Shown piece by piece: positions 23,225-35,162 of a stretch of 64,000 bases of DNA (positions within the stretch are counted from its first letter, which is position 1; the number at the start of each line of letters is the position of its first letter). The notes under the pieces were generated by a model. The model made no database searches. It worked only from the letters and a program-made list of their open reading frames with translations, and was not told where the DNA came from. Source of the DNA: Liolophura sinensis (Eukaryota > Mollusca > Polyplacophora > Chitonida > Chitonidae); contig NC_088299.1 in NCBI RefSeq assembly GCF_032854445.1, forward strand, positions 15,805,608 to 15,869,607. The letters run 5' to 3'. The position numbers were made by a program, and so were the translations under genes.

Positions 23225-25345
23225 TGTAGAAGACTGCTAGAAACCAGCAAACACTCCCTACTGTATATGTAGATGACTGCTAGAAACCAGTAAACTCCCT
23301 CTGACTGTACATGTAGATGACTGCTAGAAACCAGTAAACTCCCTCTGACTGTACATGTAGATGACTGCTAGAAACCAGCAAACTCTCCCTACTGTACATG
23401 TAGATGACTGCTAGAAACCAGCAAACTCTCCCTACTGTACATGTAGATGAATGCTAGAAATCAGCCAACTCTAGCTACTGTACATGTAGATGACTGCTAG
23501 AAATCAGCCAACTCCCCCTACTGTACATGTAGATGACAGCTAAAAACCAGCACTCTCTCCAGTACTGCATATGAATGCTAGAAACCAGCAACCTCTCCCA
23601 CACTGCAGATGAATGCCAGAAACCAGCAAACCCTCTTGTACTGCATATGAATGCTAGAAACCAGCAAACTTCTCCTGTACTGCAGACAAATGCCAGAAAC
23701 CAGCAAACTCTCCTGTACTGTAGACAAATGACACAAACCAGCAACCTCTCCTGTACTGTAGACAAATGCTACAAACCAGCAAACTCCTCCTGTACTGTAG
23801 ACAAATGCTGCAAACTCTCCTGTATTGTAGACAAATGCTACAAACCAGCAAACTCTCCTGTACTGTAGACAAATGATACAAACCAGCAAACTCTCCTGTA
23901 TTGTAGACAAATGCCACAAACCAGCAAACTCTCTTGTATTGTAGACAAATGACACAAACCAGCACACTCTCCTGTACTGTAGACAAATGACACAAACCAG
24001 CAAACTCTCCTGTACTGTAGACAAATGCCACAAACCATCAAACTCTCCTGTATTGTAGACAAATGCCACAAACCATCAAACTCTCCTGTATTGTAGACAA
24101 ATGCCACAAACCATCAAACTCTCCCGTACTGTAGACAAATGCCACAAACCATCAAACTCTCCTGTATTGTAGACAAATGACACAAACCAGCAAACTCTCC
24201 TGTACTGTAGACAAATGCCACAAACCAGCAAACTCTCCTGTACTGTAGACAAATGACACAAACCATCAAACTCTCCTGTACTGTAGACAAATGACACAAA
24301 CCAGCAAACTCTCCTGTACTGTAGACAAATGCCACAAACCAGCAAACTCTCCTGTACTGTAGACAAATGCTGCAAACTCTCCTGTATTGTAGACAAATGC
24401 CACAAACCAGCAAACTCTCCTGTATTGTAGACAAATGCCACAAACCATCAAACTCTCCTGTACTGTAGACAAATGACACAAACCAGCAAACTCTCCTGTA
24501 TTGTAGACAAATGACACAAACCAGCAAACTCTCCTGTACTGTAGACAAATGCCACAAACCAGCAAACTCTCCTGTACTGTAGACAAATGCCACAAACCAT
24601 CAAACTCTCCTGTATTGTAGACAAATGATACAAACCAGCAAACTCTCCTGTAGTGTAGACAAATGCCACAAACCAGCAAACTCTCCTGTACTGTAGACAA
24701 ATGATACAAACCAGCAAACTCTCCAGTACTGTAGACAAATGATACAAACCAGCAAACTCTCCTGTATTGTAGACAAATGCCAGAAACCATCAACCTCTCC
24801 TGTACTGTAGACAAATGCCACAAACCAGCAAACTCTCCTGTATTGTAGACAAATGCCACAAACCATCAAACTCTCATGTACTGTAGACAAATGTCACAAA
24901 CCAGCAAACTCTCCTGTACTGTAGATAAATGCTACAAACCATCAAACTCTCCTGTACTGTAGACAAATGCTACAAACCAGCAAACTTCTCCTGTACTGTA
25001 GACAAAATGCTACAAACCAGCAAACTTCTCCTGTACTGTAGACAAATGCCACAAACCAGCAAACTCTCCTGTACTCTAGACAAATGCCACAAACCAGCAA
25101 ACTCTCCTGTACTGTAGACAAATGTCACAAACCAGCAAACTCTCCTGTACTGTAGATAAATGCTACAAACCATCAAACTCTCCTGTACTGTAGACAAATG
25201 CTACAAACCAGCAAACTTCTCCTGTACTGTAGACAAATGCTACAAACCAGCAAACTCTCCTGTACTGTAGACAAATGCTACAAACCAGCAAACTCTCCTG
25301 TACTGTAGACAAATGCCACAAACCAGCAAACTCTCTAGTACTGTA
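23225..25345. repeat. Minisatellite, mainly 38-base unit, about 55 copies
   Basis: The main unit joins ACTCTCCTGTACTGTAGACA and AATGCCACAAACCAGCAA. The first 350 bases use a related 44-base unit with CTGTACATGTAGATGACTGC. Changes such as CCATCAA/CCAGCAA, TATTG/TACTG and CTACAAA/CCACAAA recur in blocks, so groups of units were copied together. The minus-strand frames across it are repeat artefacts. Confidence 0.97.
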
Positions 25346-26860
25346 GGTGGATGCAACAGAGACACACAGACAAAAATCAAGAAAAAGTCCAATAATTTAA
25401 GAGCCAATGGTTCTGTGCCAACTGACCTGACCAGCATAGAGAAAATTACATCGTCAAACTGTGGTTAATGTCATCTTTGACCAGTCACCAACATAACCTG
25501 CTACTGAAACCACTTAACTTCAGATCAACCAGTTCTCTTAGAACGCAAGACAGCTTCACAACCAACACTGGGAAAGACTTGCAATAATTAGCCCAGGGAG
25601 GAATTCCACACAGTATCTCTGCCACCAAACTGTACATGTCGGCATTCTAAACAAAACACAACCACAGAAGGACAATGTGAATAAAGCAGAAGATGGGCTA
25701 TGGAAAGAAACTAAAAAACGAGACAGCTCCACTGTAGTTTCACCAGCAGGTAAGTCCAAAGCTTCTACCATCCTAGCTTGAGAAGGGCAAATTTGAGGAG
25801 TTGATCAAAAACCTGGCAGACCAAGCCACAAACTCTCAATTTACAGAGACATGTTGATAAAAGTAAAACAAATATGCTGCTGGTTTAAACATTATATCTA
25901 CATAACATGTATGTTGAGACTTCCAGATGTCTACTAACATGTATCTGACTTTGAGTGGATTATCAAATGTTCAGTTTTATCCATCCATGAGTTTCCTCAT
26001 CAACCTGCCACTCACTCAAGTCATTATGTTTAGGAACATGGGCTTAAAACTTGGCTTTTTTTGACTCGTTTACCTCCCCTTCTAGTGTAGACGATGGAAG
26101 ATGTTCCGTGAGCCTACCATGTATCCTCAGTTCTGCTGTACAGATCACTGGAAATTACAAATACTTCTCACTTCATGGTCGATAGGAAGGAAGATCATAT
26201 TTGATTTAGCAGTGTTATGATTCCCTATCAACCTGTCACACTGTTTATATGTTGCAATCTACAAACAAACAATTTGCGACATGGGAATCCCAATGCTGCC
26301 TCATTTTTCATCACAAGGACAGTTTAAACAAATGACAAATTTCCCCTTCTACATGTAATTCTCTTAAATTCCCATTTTTCAGACAATATATGCCTAGGCC
26401 ATCTAGTCAGAAGGCAAACACATACTTGTATCAGACGGTCTCAAAAAGATATTTTTTGTGGAAAAAAGAGGTCTTTGTATGCCACAGTAGTAGGCTGTCA
26501 CAGTAGCTTGACTATTAAACAGTCTGTTATGGCTGAGGTTAGTACAATTGCTTCCAATAACCAGTTTGTATTATGTTGATTAGGTACCTGTAAGTCACCA
26601 AACAAAAATCCCAGGGAGTTCTCTTTATCAATGGTAGAAGTAAATCAAAGGTTTTACACTTTGTGGTAGGCAAATGATTTCAGACAATCAATTCAACTTG
26701 AAGTCCAAAATCCTATACCACACCGTACGCATTTTCAATTCCTTGGCAGTATGAACGACCCAAGGAGCAGCGCAGACAGGCATTTCAAATTTCATGTGCG
26801 AAGGTGAGATTCTGTTTAGTAAGTCATTTCTCATGTCTTATATATAAAGGCTAGATTCTG

Positions 26861-26938
26861 TTATTTGACTGGTATTTTATGCCGCACTCAGGAATATTTC
26901 ATTTATGACGACGGGCGGCTAGCATTATGGTGGAAGGC
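26861..26938 (-). mobile_element. tRNA-derived SINE, tail-side fragment
   Basis: TTATTTGACTGGTATTTTAT, GCCGCACTCAGGAATATTTC and GGCTAGCATTATGGTGG match the tail half of the full copy at 21568. Confidence 0.85.
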
Positions 26939-27704
26939 TAATTTATAAAGCTAAGATTATATGTTAGGTAAGGAAGTGTTGGGGACCAAAGACACACACA
27001 CATACACAAAAATTTCTATTTTGGAGTCTCTTTAAATTTATTCTGTGGCATTCTGTATCAATTTGCTAATATCACTGAAAGAGTATAGTATTTTAACAAA
27101 AATAAAATACATAAATTACAAGAGATAAAATATTATTGCTAACGATTTATATCAAGCTAAGATGACCCCATGCCAGACATGGGAAACGATCTCTGATCGA
27201 CTATGAATACATGAATGTTAAGAAATGTCAGCTTCTGTACACTAATCATTCAGTTTATCAGCCTTTGGCAGATGTCTTCTCTGGGTTGTGAGTAAGGAGA
27301 TAATGTCGGATGGCCGATGAACACTTCTCACTGATCAGAGTTCAAAACCATCAACAATAATTCTATCACAGTTGTTTCTGCTTGGGATCGACACAGCTGC
27401 GTACAAATAATCATAAGAGCTACAACATCCTGCACATGTATGTAATTCATGTCCCAGGCCCATGTCAAAACAGCCTAAGTTACCAGTTAAATGACAGGAT
27501 GTCAAACATTTTATCCACAATGCACTGTCAGACCTGTTACCATAAATCATTGTTACAGTAGACATTTCTACATGCACTAAACAGAACTAAGGTTGATGCA
27601 CTCATGGCTATGTGTACAATAATATTAGACAATATACTGCAGTGAGAACAGATATTAGTACAGAGAGCAAACTCACATGTTAGTACTTGTACCTAATAAG
27701 TAAA

Positions 27705-28115
27705 ACAAACACGCAGTCTACAGTAACAACATGTTACAACATACAGTAATAAGCAGTTTACGGTAACAATAGATGTTAGCACATACAGTAATAAGCAGTC
27801 TACAGGAACAACAGATGTTACAGCATACGATAATAAGCAGTTTACAGTAACAATAGATGTTAGCACGTACAGTAATAAGCAGTCTACAGGAACAACAGAT
27901 GTTACAGCATACGATAATAAGCAGTTTACAGTAACAATAGATGTTAGCACATACAGTAATAAGCAGTCTACAGTAACAACAGATGTTAGAGCATACGATA
28001 ATAAGCAGTTTACAGTAACAATAGATGTTAGCACATACAGTATTAAGCAGTCTACAGTAACAACAGATGTTAGTGCATAAGCAGTCTACAGTAACAATAG
28101 ATGTTAGTACAATGT
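27705..28115. repeat. Minisatellite, about 42-base half-units in an 84-base pattern
   Basis: Half-units AAGCAGTCTACAGGAACAAC + AGATGTTACAGCATACGATAAT and AGCAGTTTACAGTAACAATAG + ATGTTAGCACATACAGTAATA alternate, giving an 84-base higher-order period. Confidence 0.93.
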
Positions 28116-28874
28116 ACATACAATAAACCCAGCATTAAAGTAATATTTTTACCAAAGCAGTCTAAGCAGACAACAGATGTTAATACATGTACCTATAAAC
28201 CGGTAATAAGCAGGCTACTTTATCAGCTGATTATACAAGTTATTACATTTATGCTAACAGGAAGCAGTAGAGCACAGCACTGCACTGCAAATCAGTTCAC
28301 ATTGTCGTGGGAATATTCATGTGGATTTTGTAAGAAGAGTTTACACCGTCCAGAGTATCAATCGATGACAACTGGAAGGACAGAAGTCAATATATACCTG
28401 TAAAAATGAAGTAACATTTCCTGTCGGACATGTTTTACACTTCTTGAATATAAATTTAGCCCTCTTATTTATTAGTGATATTTTCTTAGTGTGCACGCAC
28501 TGATCAGTTGATGTCAGAGAATCGTCGATAAACAACATATCTGGATGTAACACAGAAAGTAGAGTCTTCGTAAGTCATAGGCCCATGACAAGAGTTACAC
28601 AAATTTTGTTATACAAAATAACGTAAACATAGATCTGAAAAGGCAAAAAGGTCCATGTAAATGTAAGAGGCTAAATATTTGTCTACATGTACTCAAAACT
28701 TAAATGAATTTCGTTTTCATAGGTTCAGACACATAGCCTTGACAAATACACTGAAAGTTATGCAAACTAAAGCACCTCGGTAAAAGCTCATGGATTTTCT
28801 CTAAGGGGCTCAGGAGTTAAGAAGGGATGAGTTCGGGTGGCAGTTAAACACATTACAAAGAAAAGCTTACATTA

Positions 28875-29004
28875 CATTCTTGTAAAGAGAAAAAATTTAC
28901 TGTATTGCCATATTCGACATTGATAAGTACACAACACAACTTTCTTGTAAAGAGAAAAAATTTACTGTATTGCCATATTCGACATTGATAAGTACACAAC
29001 ACAA
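28875..29004. repeat. Tandem duplication, about 65-base unit x2
   Basis: TTCTTGTAAAGAGAAAAAAT followed by TTACTGTATTGCCATATTCG and ACATTGATAAGTACACAACA occurs twice in tandem with no difference that I can see. Confidence 0.9.
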
Positions 29005-29191
29005 CTGTTTAATGGGTGTCTCTATATTTCTATTACTGAAATTGTCCACATTTCTTTTACTACTAACACATGAAGGAGTAGTTATAATATATAATTAAGT
29101 TACACATGAACAACAAATTTTTATATTACGTTTATTTTATATATAATGTGGTGAATCGTGAATTAATTAGATCTGTATTTCCAAATCCCTG

Positions 29192-29201
29192 TTTATTTAT
29201 T
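29192..29201 (-). terminator. Overlapping AATAAA signals after the proximal stop
   Basis: On the gene strand the sequence reads AATAAATAAA, about 57-66 bases after the TAG at 29258-29260. Another AATAAA lies near 29130. This is the expected position for 3' end formation of an isoform ending in the heptad-repeat exon. AT-rich DNA produces such hexamers by chance, so it is supportive only. Confidence 0.5.
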
Positions 29202-29257
29202 TATAAACAAGCCCTGTGAAATGTGTGTGGTATTTGGGTAGGAGTTGATCAGCTTGC

Positions 29258-30289
29258 CTAATAATCCTCTGACTCTTCATCCTCATCATACTCCTCCTCT
29301 GAGCCCACCACCGGATCCACTTCACCCCCATTGTTCTCCTCAACCATATCGTCTTCTACAGCGCCATCTTCTACACCATTAGCATTACCCTCCTGCTGGT
29401 TAACATTATCCTCCTGCTGGTTAACATTATCCTCCCGCTGATCAACATTATCCTTTTGCTGGTTAGCATTATCCTCCAGCTGGTTGGCATTTTCCTCCAG
29501 CTGGTTGACATTATCCTGCTGCTGTGTGGCATTTTCCTCCAGCTGGTTGACATTATCCTCCCGCTGATCAACATTATCCTCTTGCTGGTTAACATTATCC
29601 TCCCGCTGATCAACATTATCCTCTTGCTTGTTGAAATTATCATCCTGCTGGTTGACATTATCCTCCTGTTGGTCAACATTATCCTCCTGCTGGTTAACAT
29701 TATCCTCCAGTTGGTTGACATTATCCTCCTGCTGGTTGTCATTATCATTCTGCTGGTTGAAATTATCCTCTTGCTGGTCAACATTATTCTCCTGCTGGTT
29801 GACACTATCCTCCTGCCCATCAACATTATCCTCTTGCCTGTTGACATTATCCTCCTGCTGATTGACATTATCCTCCAGCTGGTTGAAATTATCCTCCTGC
29901 TGGTTGACATTACCCTCATTATCCTGAGGATTGTTCATGTGTGGTACATCAGGAGCAGCCACTTGGTTGCCTTGGTTACCATCCTGTTCACCATTATTAT
30001 CCTGCATTTGGTCATCCTGGTTACCTTCCTGCACCTGATCAGCTTGGTCACCCTTATTTATACCAGGTTCTGGAATCTGTGCAACGCCTTGACTCTCCCC
30101 ATCACCATTACTCTGAGTATTTTCCTCTTGCACCACACCATTTTCTTCATTTCCTGTCCCTGCTTGGTTGACACTGTCTTCATCTCTGCCTGGTGCTGCT
30201 ACTTGAAGGTTGTCATGCTCAACATTGTCATCTTTTGCGCCATCAGTTTTATTGATGTCATTGTCACCATTTTGTTGCTGACTTCCTTG
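29258..30289 (-). CDS. GOLIM4: GOLIM4-like gene, large heptad-repeat exon with its own stop
   Basis: Acceptor TGTCATTCCAG/CAAGGA is entered in phase 0, matching the donor at 35163. It encodes 343 residues and a TAG. The first 125 or so are Asn/Gln/Asp/Gly-rich (QGSQQQNGDNDINK, NNPQDNEGN). Then come about 26 tandem heptapeptides of the type VNQQEDN, with variants FNQLEDN, VDQREDN and ANQLEDN. The end is EENNGGEVDPVVGSEEEYD followed by EDEESEDY. Vertebrate GOLIM4, as I remember it, has one DQQEDNVDEQ sequence in its acidic tail, so this may be that motif expanded. The repeat is coded by 21-base units. The exon could be a terminal exon, or it could join the distal exons through a poor internal donor such as CCG/GTGGTG. 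Confidence 0.85.
   Translation of the reverse strand, partial: QGSQQQNGDNDINKTDGAKDDNVEHDNLQVAAPGRDEDSVNQAGTGNEENGVVQEENTQSNGDGESQGVAQIPEPGINKGDQADQVQEGNQDDQMQDNNGEQDGNQGNQVAAPDVPHMNNPQDNEGNVNQQEDNFNQLEDNVNQQEDNVNRQEDNVDGQEDSVNQQENNVDQQEDNFNQQNDNDNQQEDNVNQLEDNVNQQEDNVDQQEDNVNQQDDNFNKQEDNVDQREDNVNQQEDNVDQREDNVNQLEENATQQQDNVNQLEENANQLEDNANQQKDNVDQREDNVNQQEDNVNQQEGNANGVEDGAVEDDMVEENNGGEVDPVVGSEEEYDEDEESEDY
29375..29930 (-). repeat. Coding 21-base minisatellite, about 26 units
   Basis: The gene-strand units resemble GTTAACCAGCAGGAGGATAA plus T, coding VNQQEDN. Copies differ at scattered positions that mostly keep Asn, Gln, Glu and Asp, and the 21-base length keeps the frame throughout. Confidence 0.95.
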
Positions 30290-30429
30290 CTGGAATGACA
30301 TACAGCAAAGCCAAGATGAGCCAAGATGAGATCAGGTTCACATGTTTGTCTGCCAAGCCCGTGATGTGTAACCGTTACCATGGTGATGGTGCAAGAACTG
30401 TTAAAATGAACAGGAATAACTATCTACAT

Positions 30430-30660
30430 GGAGAAAAGCCCAGAGGTAAGGAGAGTGTACATCAGGAGCAACCCAGGGTATGGAGAACGGACACCAGGAG
30501 CAATGGAGGTACATGTAAATATAAGGAGAGTGTACATCAGGAACGATCTGGTGGTATGAAGAGCATACATCAGGAACAACCCAGTGGTATGGACAGGGTA
30601 CATCTGGAGCGACCCAGTGGGTATGGATAGGGTACATCAGGAATGACCCAGGGTATGGAG
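30430..30660. repeat. Degenerate minisatellite, about 30-base period
   Basis: Repeated phrases GGAGAGTGTACATCAGGAGC, AACCCAGGGTATGGAGA and GGAACGATCTGGTGGTATG occur with irregular spacing over 230 bases. Confidence 0.7.
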
Positions 30661-30674
30661 AATGTACATTGTGT

Positions 30675-31812
30675 AGGCCTACCCCAGAGTCATCACTGTG
30701 GCAGGCCTACATGTGCCCCTGGGTCATCATTATGAAAGTCTTACATGTGCCCCAGGATCATCATTATGGTAGGCCTACATGTGCCCTATGACCATCATTA
30801 TGTTAGACCTACATGTGCTCCAGGATCATCATTATGAAAGTCTTACAAGTGCCCGAGGATCATCATTATGGTAGGCCTACATGTGCCCTAGGATCATCAT
30901 TATGGTAGGCCTACATGTGCCCTATGATCATCATTATGTTAGACCTACATGTGCCCCAGGATCATCATTATGGTAGGCCTACATGTGCCCCAGGATCATC
31001 ATTATGGTAGGCCTACATGTGCCCCAGGATCATCATTATGGTAGACCAACATGTGCCCTAGGATCATCATTATGGTAGACCTACATGTGCCCTAGGATCA
31101 TCATTATGGTAGACCTACATGTGCCCTAGGATCATCATTATGGTAGACCTACATGTGCCCTAGGATCATCATTATGGAAGTCTTACATATGCCCCAGGAT
31201 CATCATTATGGTAGACCTACATGTGCTCCAGGATCATCATTATGGTAGACCTACATGTGCCCTAGGATCATCATTATGGAAGTCTTACATATGCCCCAGG
31301 ATCATCATTATGGTAGGCCTACATGTGCCCTAGGATCATCATTATGGTAGACCTACATGTGCCCTAGGATCATCATTATGGAAGTCTTGCATATGCCCCA
31401 GGATCATCATTATGGTAGGCCTACATGTGCCCTAGGATTATCATTATGGTAGACCTACATGTGCCCTAGGATCATCATTATGGTAGACCTACATTTGCCC
31501 TAGGATCATCATTATGGAAGTCTTACATATGCCCCAAGATCATCATTATGGTAGGCCTACATGTGCCCTAGGATCATCATTATGGTAGACCTACATGTGC
31601 CCTAGGATCATCATTATGGAAGTCTTACATATGCCCCAAGATCATCATTATGGTAGGCCTACATGTGCCCTAGGATCATCATTATGGTAGACCTACATGT
31701 GCCCTAGGATCATCATTATGGAAGTCTTACATATGCCCCAGGATCATCATTATGGTAGGCCTACATGTGCCCCAGGATCATCATTATGGTAGGCCTACAT
31801 GTACCCCAAGGT
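30675..31812. repeat. Minisatellite, 34-base unit, about 33 copies, with 102-base higher-order units
   Basis: The unit joins GGATCATCATTATGGTAGGC and CTACATGTGCCCTA. A variant with GAAGTCTTACATATGCCCC begins at 31177, 31279, 31381, 31517, 31619 and 31721, spacings of 102, 102, 136, 102 and 102. These are exact multiples of 34, so three-unit blocks were copied as a group. Confidence 0.97.
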
Positions 31813-32144
31813 CACTGTCAAAATACACTTACATGTAAAGTGAGGTCACCAGTATGTTACAGTACTGCTCGATCCTAAAGATATATCTGGTATGGATGTG
31901 GGTCGGAAAAAACTGAAGACTTGTTGTGTCACATTCACACATGTAGCTAGTGTGTAGGCAAAGGCTAAAGTGCCATAAAACGAAATGGTCTAAACGAGAC
32001 TGCATACACTGGCTGATCAAGATCCAACACATCCACACATGGGCCGCCCATCATGGCTGTATGATCCGCGAAGGATCCACCTCACATCTGATCAAGATGG
32101 ATGTAGGATGGGCGGATGATATGCATTGAGTATACCATTAGGGA

Positions 32145-32535
32145 AGTACAGAGTCACCATTATGGTGGGCCTACATTCACCCCAGAGTCACCATAATGGT
32201 GGGCCTACATCCACCCCCACAGTCAACATTTTGGTGGGCCTACATCCACCCCCAGAGTCACCATAATAGCAGGCCTCCATCCACCCCCAGTCACCATAAT
32301 AGCAGGCCTACACCCAATCCCAGAATCACCATAATGGTAGGCCTACATCCACCCCAGTCACCATAATAGCAGGCCTACACCCATCCCAGAATCACCATAA
32401 TGGTAGGCCTACATCCACTCCCAGAGTCACCATAATGGTGGGCCTACATCCACCCCCAGTGTCAACATTTTGGTGGGCCTACATCCACCCCCAGTCACCA
32501 TAATAGCAGGCCTACACCCACCCTCACCCCACCCC
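32145..32535. repeat. Minisatellite, about 35-base unit, about 11 copies
   Basis: Units join ACCATAATGGTGGGCCTACA and TCCACCCCCAGAGTC, with a second type having CATAATAGCAGGCCTACACC. The GGCCTACAT core is shared with the neighbouring 34-base array. Confidence 0.93.
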
Positions 32536-32629
32536 CCTGAGGAAATACTGCAGAAACATTACTGCTGAATCCTACAAAACTATCAGCTCTGCAAACGCGT
32601 CCTAAGAATGTATTTGTAATTTAGGTAAT

Positions 32630-33200
32630 ACAGGTACTGCATGTACCATTGTAGTCTGCAATCCTGGTACTGCATGTGGCATGTACCACTGTAATCTGCA
32701 ATCCTGGCACTGTGAGTGGCATGTACCACTGTAGTCTGCAATCCTGGAACTGCATGTACCATTGTAGCTTCTTTCAGAGGCATTAAGGAATTGGGATGGT
32801 ATAGATTGACAGAGGCATTACTTATGGATGACAACTTCTGGATTTAATGTGTTGGTGACGTTTCGATGTAGGGCATGTACCATTGTAGTCTACAATCCTA
32901 GTACTGCACGTGGCATGTACCACTTTAGTCTGCAATCCTAGCACTGCATGTGACATGTACCATTTTAGTTTGCAATCCTAGCACTGCATGTGGCATGTAC
33001 CCCACTAGCCTGCAATCTGGTACTGTATGTGGCATGTACCACACTAGTCAGCAATCCTGGTACTGCACGTGGCATGTACCACTGTAGTCAGCAATCCTGG
33101 TACTGCACGTGGCATGTACCATTGTAGTAAGCAACCCTGGTACAGCATGTGACGTACCCTTGTAGTCTGCAATCTGGTACTGCATGTGGCATGTACCATG
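32630..33200. repeat. Minisatellite, about 40-base unit, interrupted, about 12 copies
   Basis: Units join GTACCACTGTAGTCTGCAAT and CCTGGTACTGCATGTGGCAT. About 100 bases of non-repeat sequence (32770-32865) split the array in two. Confidence 0.92.
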
Positions 33201-33763
33201 GCAAATGCATGGGGCCTCAGCAAAACACAACACAGCTATGAGATGAATAAAACAAATATCATGTTCACCTGTTGCTTGTTTAATACCAAAATGCCCGCTT
33301 ATGAGCAACAGGTGAGCAACTGTGGGCTTTCCATTGGCTGCAAGGCTGACCGAGTATTCCTTATGCATGTAGTTTAGGACTACTGGTAGTCATCAGAAAC
33401 GCGACTTAGTTTAGCATTCTGTTCTATGCGGCCTTGTCTATGTGGCCTCTTCAAACTATACACCAAATCATTACTATAACACAATGATAGCAACCACATA
33501 TTTTTTCAATGATACTGGCTACAAAACATGCCATATAAAATGCAGCAATAATCATGCATGAATTAGTTATTATAACTGCAGTGCAATCATACACATCATT
33601 AGTCACAGGTACAACAACAACACATTAAACTTGTGCAACAATGCACATGTTTAGTTTGTCTAAAATGGTCACAGAACGCATCAGAGGCCATCACGGATTT
33701 CCTGAGTAATTTTTATAAGTAAATCACTATTTAATATGTCCAATAAGATCAAAAAGACATACC

Positions 33764-33940
33764 TAAGTTGGTTAGCGCACTAGCGCAGCGTAATGAGCCA
33801 GAAGCCTCTCTCTAATCCAGTTGCTGTGAGTTCAAGTCCAGCTCATGCTGGCTTCCTCTCTGACCGCCGTCGTAAAAGTGAAATATTCTTGAGTGCAGCG
33901 TAAAACACCAATCAAATAAAATAAATAAATAAATTAAAAT
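33764..33940 (+). mobile_element. tRNA-derived SINE with target-site duplication
   Basis: Plus-oriented copy: GGTTAGCGCACTAGCGCAGC head, GTGAGTTCAAGTCCAGCTCA (B box), GTAAAACACCAATCAAATAA, and an ATAAATAAATAAATT tail. The middle with the CATAATGCTGGCC core is deleted. GACATACC occurs at 33756-33763 and 33941-33948, consistent with an 8-base target duplication. Confidence 0.9.
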
Positions 33941-34424
33941 GACATACCATCCTGCAAATTATTCCTGCTTATAAGAGCATGATGTGAGGATAATTGTCCA
34001 GAGTTTTCTTACAGTTTGTTTACATGTGATATTGTTAGATGGATTCACGGAATCGAATGGTTCCTTCATAAATGTAGAAATGTGGCCTGACTGATCAGGT
34101 ATGACAATTCGCATCATTCAAACTAATCAAACCGAATACTTTTATTAGAAAGAATCTACACATACTATGTATAAACTATATTATAACTGTACATATTGGG
34201 TACTAAACTTCTGCCCAAACCCAAGTGACTACGAAACTGAATAAAGGGTCAATCATGGAAACCACTGTTCAACAGAAAGAAAAACCACCCATGAACAAAA
34301 CCAACCAAACTGAACACATAAAAAACTTGCACAGTCCAAATCAGTTTCAGCATGTTTACAAAAATGGTGCAGATATTCTACACACAAACATACAACAACA
34401 GTCATCAAAATAATATCCAAAGTC

Positions 34425-34578
34425 TGGGAGTTTGCATTATGCAGTCTGGGAGTTTGCATTATGCTGTCTGGGAGTTTGCATTACGCTGTCTGGGAGTTTG
34501 CATTATGCTGTCTGGGAGTTTGCATTACCCGTCTGGGAGTTTGCATTACGCTATCTGGGAGTTTGCATTACGCTTGCA
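34425..34578. repeat. Minisatellite, 22-base unit, about 7 copies
   Basis: Unit GTCTGGGAGTTTGCATTATG plus CT; one copy is shortened (TTACCC). Confidence 0.96.
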
Positions 34579-35162
34579 GCCTTGTCATTTCTCAGCTGTT
34601 ACATGTGCATGCAATGTATAAGATAGACAGTAAAAAATGATGCCTTACTTAAGAAAATGTTTTCTCATAATTTCTTAAAACAGTTTTACACTGAATTTTA
34701 TTCAATTTTAGGGTGAGAAAAATGCATCGTTTTTGTCTAATTTTTCTTGAATTACTAGAAGAAGTTAAACAAGTCCAAAATTGATGGTGCATTTAAACGA
34801 GGAGCAATTCTTCATTTAAAAAAAAATATAGTATAAACATTTTCCAGTTGGAAAAAATATTTCTGACAATTCATTTTCATAAATAAGGAAAATGACAGAG
34901 CTATAATGCACACCCTCCTCCCATCAAAATAAAAGAAAACAGAATGACAACCAAGAGATTTATCATACAATATTTAGAACAATCTACAGCTTACTAAGTA
35001 GGATCAGCCAGTACGGTACAACTTCACTCTAGGCAAAAAATGACACCGTGAAGATCACGATTTCAGAGAGCTTTGCATGACATAGATATCACTAACATCT
35101 ACCCTGTTTGGACAATTTGCCAAATGCTTGAAACCATGAGCAGAGACCATCTACATACTTAC

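Larger units (their letters stand above)
22497..29257 (-). other. Intronic region between the heptad-repeat exon and the distal tail exons
   Basis: 6.8 kb without a supported exon. It holds the long array at 23225-25345, an array at 27705-28115, a SINE fragment at 26861 and a 65-base duplication at 28875. The part at 29000-29257 would be the 3' untranslated region of the proximal isoform. Confidence 0.6.
30290..35162 (-). other. Intron before the heptad-repeat exon (about 4.9 kb)
   Basis: Largely tandem arrays (30430, 30680, 32140, 32640, 34425) plus one SINE at 33764. No supported exon. Confidence 0.65.

Noticed and set aside
23475-25437. Several minus-strand frames of 60-200 codons with a Cys/Leu/Val-rich repeat
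   Set aside because: They are translations of the 38-base minisatellite in shifting frames, with no unique ends.
29456-30298. Plus-strand 280-codon Leu/Ile-rich frame that looks like a membrane protein
   Set aside because: It is the antisense of the QQEDN heptad exon; complementing Asn, Gln, Asp and Glu codons yields Leu, Ile and Val. The sense strand fits the gene in phase.
30675-31812. CRISPR-like regular repeats
   Set aside because: The units are contiguous with no unique spacers, and the sequence is animal with introns. The same applies to the other arrays.
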